Part shown: piece by piece, positions 13,666-16,209 of the stretch
How the letters are laid out: every line of letters begins with the position of its first letter
How positions within the stretch are numbered: the first letter of the stretch is position 1
Origin: an uncultured Collinsella sp.
GTDB lineage: Bacteria; Actinomycetota; Coriobacteriia; Coriobacteriales; Coriobacteriaceae
DNA length: 16,209 bases
Direction of reading: 5' to 3'
NCBI GenBank assembly: GCA_902470365.1
Contig: CABRFZ010000032.1
Span: 1-16,209 of the forward strand
The notes under the pieces: generated by a model
The model's database searches: none
What the model saw: only the letters and a program-made list of their open reading frames with translations
What the model was told of the DNA's origin: nothing
Position numbers and translations under genes: made by a program

Positions 13666-15396
13666 ATGGCGAACGACAGCAAGACATGGCGGTGCGGAAA
13701 GTACGAGCTCAGCTTTGACCGTCCGCGCATCATGGGCGTCCTCAACGTGACGCCCGATTCGTTTAGCGATGGCGGGGAGCACTTCGATCCGGATGCCGCC
13801 ATCGAGTACGGCCTGGCGATGCTCGACGCCGGCGCCGACATCATCGACGTGGGCGGCGAGTCCACGCGCCCCGGCTTTACCCCGGTCAACCCCGACGAGG
13901 AGGCTCGCCGCGTGCTGCCCGTGGTGCGCGCGCTGGCCAAGGAGGGCGCCATCGTCTCGATCGACACGCGTCATGTGGCGGTTGCCAAGGCGGCCGTGCG
14001 CTGCGGCGCCTCGATCGTCAACGACGTGACCGGCTTCACCGATCCCAAGATGGTCGAGTTTGTTAAGACGAGCACCTGCGGCATCATCGTGATGCATGCC
14101 GGCGAGGTCGCCGCACCCGCCCGCACGCACGCGACGGTGCAGCTCGATACCTCGGCTGCGGCGTTTGTTGCCGAGAAGGCACGCGAAGCGGCTGCCGAGG
14201 CCGCGCGTGAGGCCGAGAAGCCGGCTCGCCGCCGTCGCGGCAAGTTGCTGGGTGAGCCTAAGTCGGAGGCCAAGCTTCCGGGCGGCGTGGTGCAGCCCTC
14301 GTTGCCGTTTGGCGAACCGGAGCCCACGTCCGAGCCTGCAAGCGAGCAGGAGACGCCCGCCACCGAGCAGACTGCTGCCGCCGAGACCGTCGCGCCCGCG
14401 CCCGCAGCCACCGAGGCCGCATCGGAGTCCAATGACCGTCTGGCCGCCATGATGCGCCGCAGCGCCCGCCGCGAGGAAGCTTACGTGCCCACCTCGCAGC
14501 TCCGCCGCTTCACCCTGCCCGATTCGGCGCCCATCATGCGCCGCGTCATGGGCTTTCTGTCTGACCAGGCCCGCACACTCATCCATGCCGGCGTGTCGCG
14601 CGACCGCATCTGCATCGATCCTGGCCCGGGCTTTGGTAAGTCGGCTAACGAGGACATCGTCATCCAGCGCGAGACTGCCAAGATGGCGTCACTGGGCTAT
14701 CCGCTCATGTGCGCCGTGTCGCGCAAGCGCTTTGTGGGCGCCGTCTCGGGCGTGACCGAGGCCGCCGAGCGCGATGCCGCTACGTTTGGCGTGTGCCTGG
14801 GCGCCATCCAGGCCGGTGCCAACATCGTGCGCGTGCACGACGCCGCGGGTTTTGCGCAGTTCCTGAACGGCTACTGGGCGGTTGCCAAGCCGCAGCCGCG
14901 CCGCGCGTTTGTGGCCGTGGGCTCCAACCTGGGGCATCGCTGCGACAACATCCGCGCCGCACGCGAGATGATCGCCGAGATTCCACTCACCTGCGTGTCC
15001 AACTCCTCCAAGATTTACGAGAGCGAGCCGGCCTACGAGACGCGCCAGGACGCGTTTGCCAACGCCGTCATCGAGATCAAGACCGAGCTGGCGCCGCTGG
15101 TGCTGCTCGACGAGCTCATGAAGATCGAGGCCGAGCTTGGGCGCGACCGCTCCAAAAAGGCCAAGGCCAACGGTCCGCGCACCATCGACCTGGACCTGCT
15201 GTGGATGGACGGCGAGACCCACGGCGGCAAAAAGCTGCGCCTGCCGCATCCTCTCATTGGCGAGCGCGACTTTGTGCTGGTGCCGCTCGAGGACCTGATG
15301 CACGACCCGGCGCGGTTCTTCCGCTACAACGGCGTCGAGGTCAAGGAGCCCGAGGATCGCGTGGGCCATATCGTGGGCGAATTGGGGCGTATGTAG
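13666..15396 (+). CDS. folP-folK: Fused dihydropteroate synthase - HPPK (FolP-FolK) with a large insertion
   Basis: 576 aa. The N-terminal part is FolP, joining pABA to hydroxymethyl-dihydropterin pyrophosphate; the C-terminal part is FolK, which makes that pyrophosphate. FolP motifs: MGVLNVTPDSFSDGG (23-37), DVGGESTRPG (61-70), SIDTR (98-102), VNDVTGF (118-124), VMH (142-144), DPGPGFGK (318-325), SRKRFVG (352-358), RVHD (389-392). FolK: FVAVGSNLG (415-423), RDRSKKAKANGPRTIDLDLL (493-512) with metal ligands D508 and D510, then HPLIGERDF (528-536). Residues about 148-288 are an Ala/Glu/Pro-rich, low-complexity insertion inside the barrel, where normal FolP has a short loop region. No folB domain lies between the two parts. 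The ATG at 13666 is six bases after AGGAGG; the ATG at 13660 is too close. The next gene starts right after its stop. Confidence 0.93.
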   Translation: MANDSKTWRCGKYELSFDRPRIMGVLNVTPDSFSDGGEHFDPDAAIEYGLAMLDAGADIIDVGGESTRPGFTPVNPDEEARRVLPVVRALAKEGAIVSIDTRHVAVAKAAVRCGASIVNDVTGFTDPKMVEFVKTSTCGIIVMHAGEVAAPARTHATVQLDTSAAAFVAEKAREAAAEAAREAEKPARRRRGKLLGEPKSEAKLPGGVVQPSLPFGEPEPTSEPASEQETPATEQTAAAETVAPAPAATEAASESNDRLAAMMRRSARREEAYVPTSQLRRFTLPDSAPIMRRVMGFLSDQARTLIHAGVSRDRICIDPGPGFGKSANEDIVIQRETAKMASLGYPLMCAVSRKRFVGAVSGVTEAAERDAATFGVCLGAIQAGANIVRVHDAAGFAQFLNGYWAVAKPQPRRAFVAVGSNLGHRCDNIRAAREMIAEIPLTCVSNSSKIYESEPAYETRQDAFANAVIEIKTELAPLVLLDELMKIEAELGRDRSKKAKANGPRTIDLDLLWMDGETHGGKKLRLPHPLIGERDFVLVPLEDLMHDPARFFRYNGVEVKEPEDRVGHIVGELGRM

Positions 15397-16098
15397 ATGA
15401 TCGAGATGAATGCTGTTGCCGCCGGCACCGAGCTCGACGCGGCGCGTGACGCGGGCCGCGAGGGCGTGTTCGCGGGCTGGTGCGCATGGAACGCGGGCGA
15501 TGCTTCGCTGACGTTTTCGCTGGTCGTGCGTCCGGATGTGAATATGCACGCCTTCCACGGCCTGCCGTTTGTGGCCGCAATGGGTATGATGGACGCGCTC
15601 GCGGGCACGGCCGCAACGCCGGGCCTGGGGCTTGCCGGCAAAGTGGGCATCCAGTGGCCGAGTGACATCGTGTGCGGCGCGCCCGCGTTTGAGACGTCGC
15701 TCGCGCGCGTCGCCGTCAACGGCGGTGCCGGTGCTGCGGGCATGTTCGGTGCCGTGACGGTGGATATTGAGCGTTCGGCGTTGAGCGAGCTCGGTGTGGA
15801 TGTGGCTGACGAAGCGCTGGTCGAGGCGCTGGCCGCCGCCATGCTGGCCCGCGTGGACGCCTGGGCGGTTGTTGCCAACACGCCGCAAGGCGCCGCAGGG
15901 CCGCTGGCTCCCGTGCTGGGCGAGTACTTCGACATGGTGCCGCTGCTGGGCCGCCAAGTTGCAGCGGTGTCGCCCAACGGTTTGCCGCTTGCGGTCGGTG
16001 TGTTTGCGGGCCTGGACATCTGGGGTCGTGCGACCATCAAGACCGATGCCGGCGAGCAGGAGTTTCCGCCCGAGGCCGTACGAATTCGCGGACTGTAA
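15397..16098 (+). CDS. Biotin-protein-ligase-like protein lacking catalytic motifs
   Basis: 233 aa. The BPL_LplA fold is recognisable: SLTFSLVVRPDV (37-48) and LPFVAAMGMMDAL (56-68) match the strand and helix after the biotin loop; KVGIQWPSDIV (82-92) matches the KWPND region; about 173-232 matches the C-terminal SH3-like domain, with GVFAGLDIWG (201-210) and EAVRIRGL at the end. However the GRGRxGR biotin/ATP loop is absent (WCAWN at 28-32 lies where it should be), KWPND is QWPSD, and the catalytic lysine region (K183 in E. coli BirA) has no lysine. The N-terminal part of the catalytic domain is also short. It is therefore probably not a biotin ligase. The ATG follows the folP-folK stop codon with no gap, implying coupled translation and perhaps a role linked to folate or acyl-carrier metabolism (inference). 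Confidence 0.7.
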   Translation: MIEMNAVAAGTELDAARDAGREGVFAGWCAWNAGDASLTFSLVVRPDVNMHAFHGLPFVAAMGMMDALAGTAATPGLGLAGKVGIQWPSDIVCGAPAFETSLARVAVNGGAGAAGMFGAVTVDIERSALSELGVDVADEALVEALAAAMLARVDAWAVVANTPQGAAGPLAPVLGEYFDMVPLLGRQVAAVSPNGLPLAVGVFAGLDIWGRATIKTDAGEQEFPPEAVRIRGL

Positions 16099-16160
16099 CG
16101 CGTAGCGCCCGCACTCAAAGATAACGATGACAACGAAGCCCTCTTCGGCCTGTGTGAACT

Positions 16161-16201
16161 GCCTCCCATTTCTTGGACATGAGAAATGGGAGGCTTTCTT
16201 T
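16161..16201 (+). terminator. Strong intrinsic terminator after the folate operon
   Basis: A perfect 13-bp stem, GCCTCCCATTTCT (16161-16173) with AGAAATGGGAGGC (16182-16194), has an 8-nt loop and is followed by TTTCTTT. It lies about 60 bp past the stop of the ligase-like gene. Confidence 0.92.
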
Positions 16202-16209
16202 ATGCGCGT

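Noticed and set aside
13567..14586. 339-aa minus-strand frame opposite folP
   Set aside because: It is an antisense shadow of the folP frame, Gly/Leu/Arg-rich, without a start context or motif.

Overview
The window is a high-GC, gene-dense chromosomal segment. It looks like a gut Coriobacteriia genome, probably Collinsella or a close relative. That assignment is inference from gene content, codon usage, the style of the accessory protein between pth and prs, and the repeat types; no rRNA or other marker is present.

Left part (1-6488), all minus strand: an NfnAB-type electron-bifurcating transhydrogenase operon (nfnA then nfnB, overlapping by 10 bp, with a promoter at about 2485 and a terminator at 74-109); pth; one accessory gene of unknown function with an AbiEi-like N-terminus and a DUF559-like C-terminus; and prs. 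Next comes glmU (6489-7901, minus). glmU and prs each have their own terminator. The accessory gene sits between pth and prs, with a ~200 bp inverted-repeat element on each side (3494-3698 and 5022-5223). The two elements share end sequences but have different interiors.

Middle part (7902-11349), plus strand: a complete ECF transporter operon, ecfT - ecfA (both ATPase domains fused) - S component, with tight or overlapping junctions. The linker joining the two EcfA ATPase domains is encoded by a 189 bp (63-codon) nested inverted-repeat segment, as if a palindromic element had inserted in frame.

Gene-free stretch 11350-11884: two adjacent full-length palindromic elements (11390-11555 and 11652-11811). 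The second carries a strong terminator core and is flanked by a directly repeated motif whose right copy may terminate xthA.

Right part: xthA (exonuclease III, minus), then on the plus strand a Sir2-family deacylase and a folate gene fusing FolP (dihydropteroate synthase) to FolK (HPPK). The FolP part is interrupted by a ~140-residue Ala/Pro/Glu-rich insertion. Directly after its stop codon follows a protein with the biotin-protein-ligase fold that has lost the recognisable catalytic motifs. A strong terminator at 16161-16201 closes this unit.

Most genes are ordinary housekeeping. The unusual material is the dense set of palindromic or MITE-like repeats (at least five sequence types in 16 kb, one inside a coding gene), the repeat-bracketed nuclease-like gene, the FolP insertion and the degenerate ligase.
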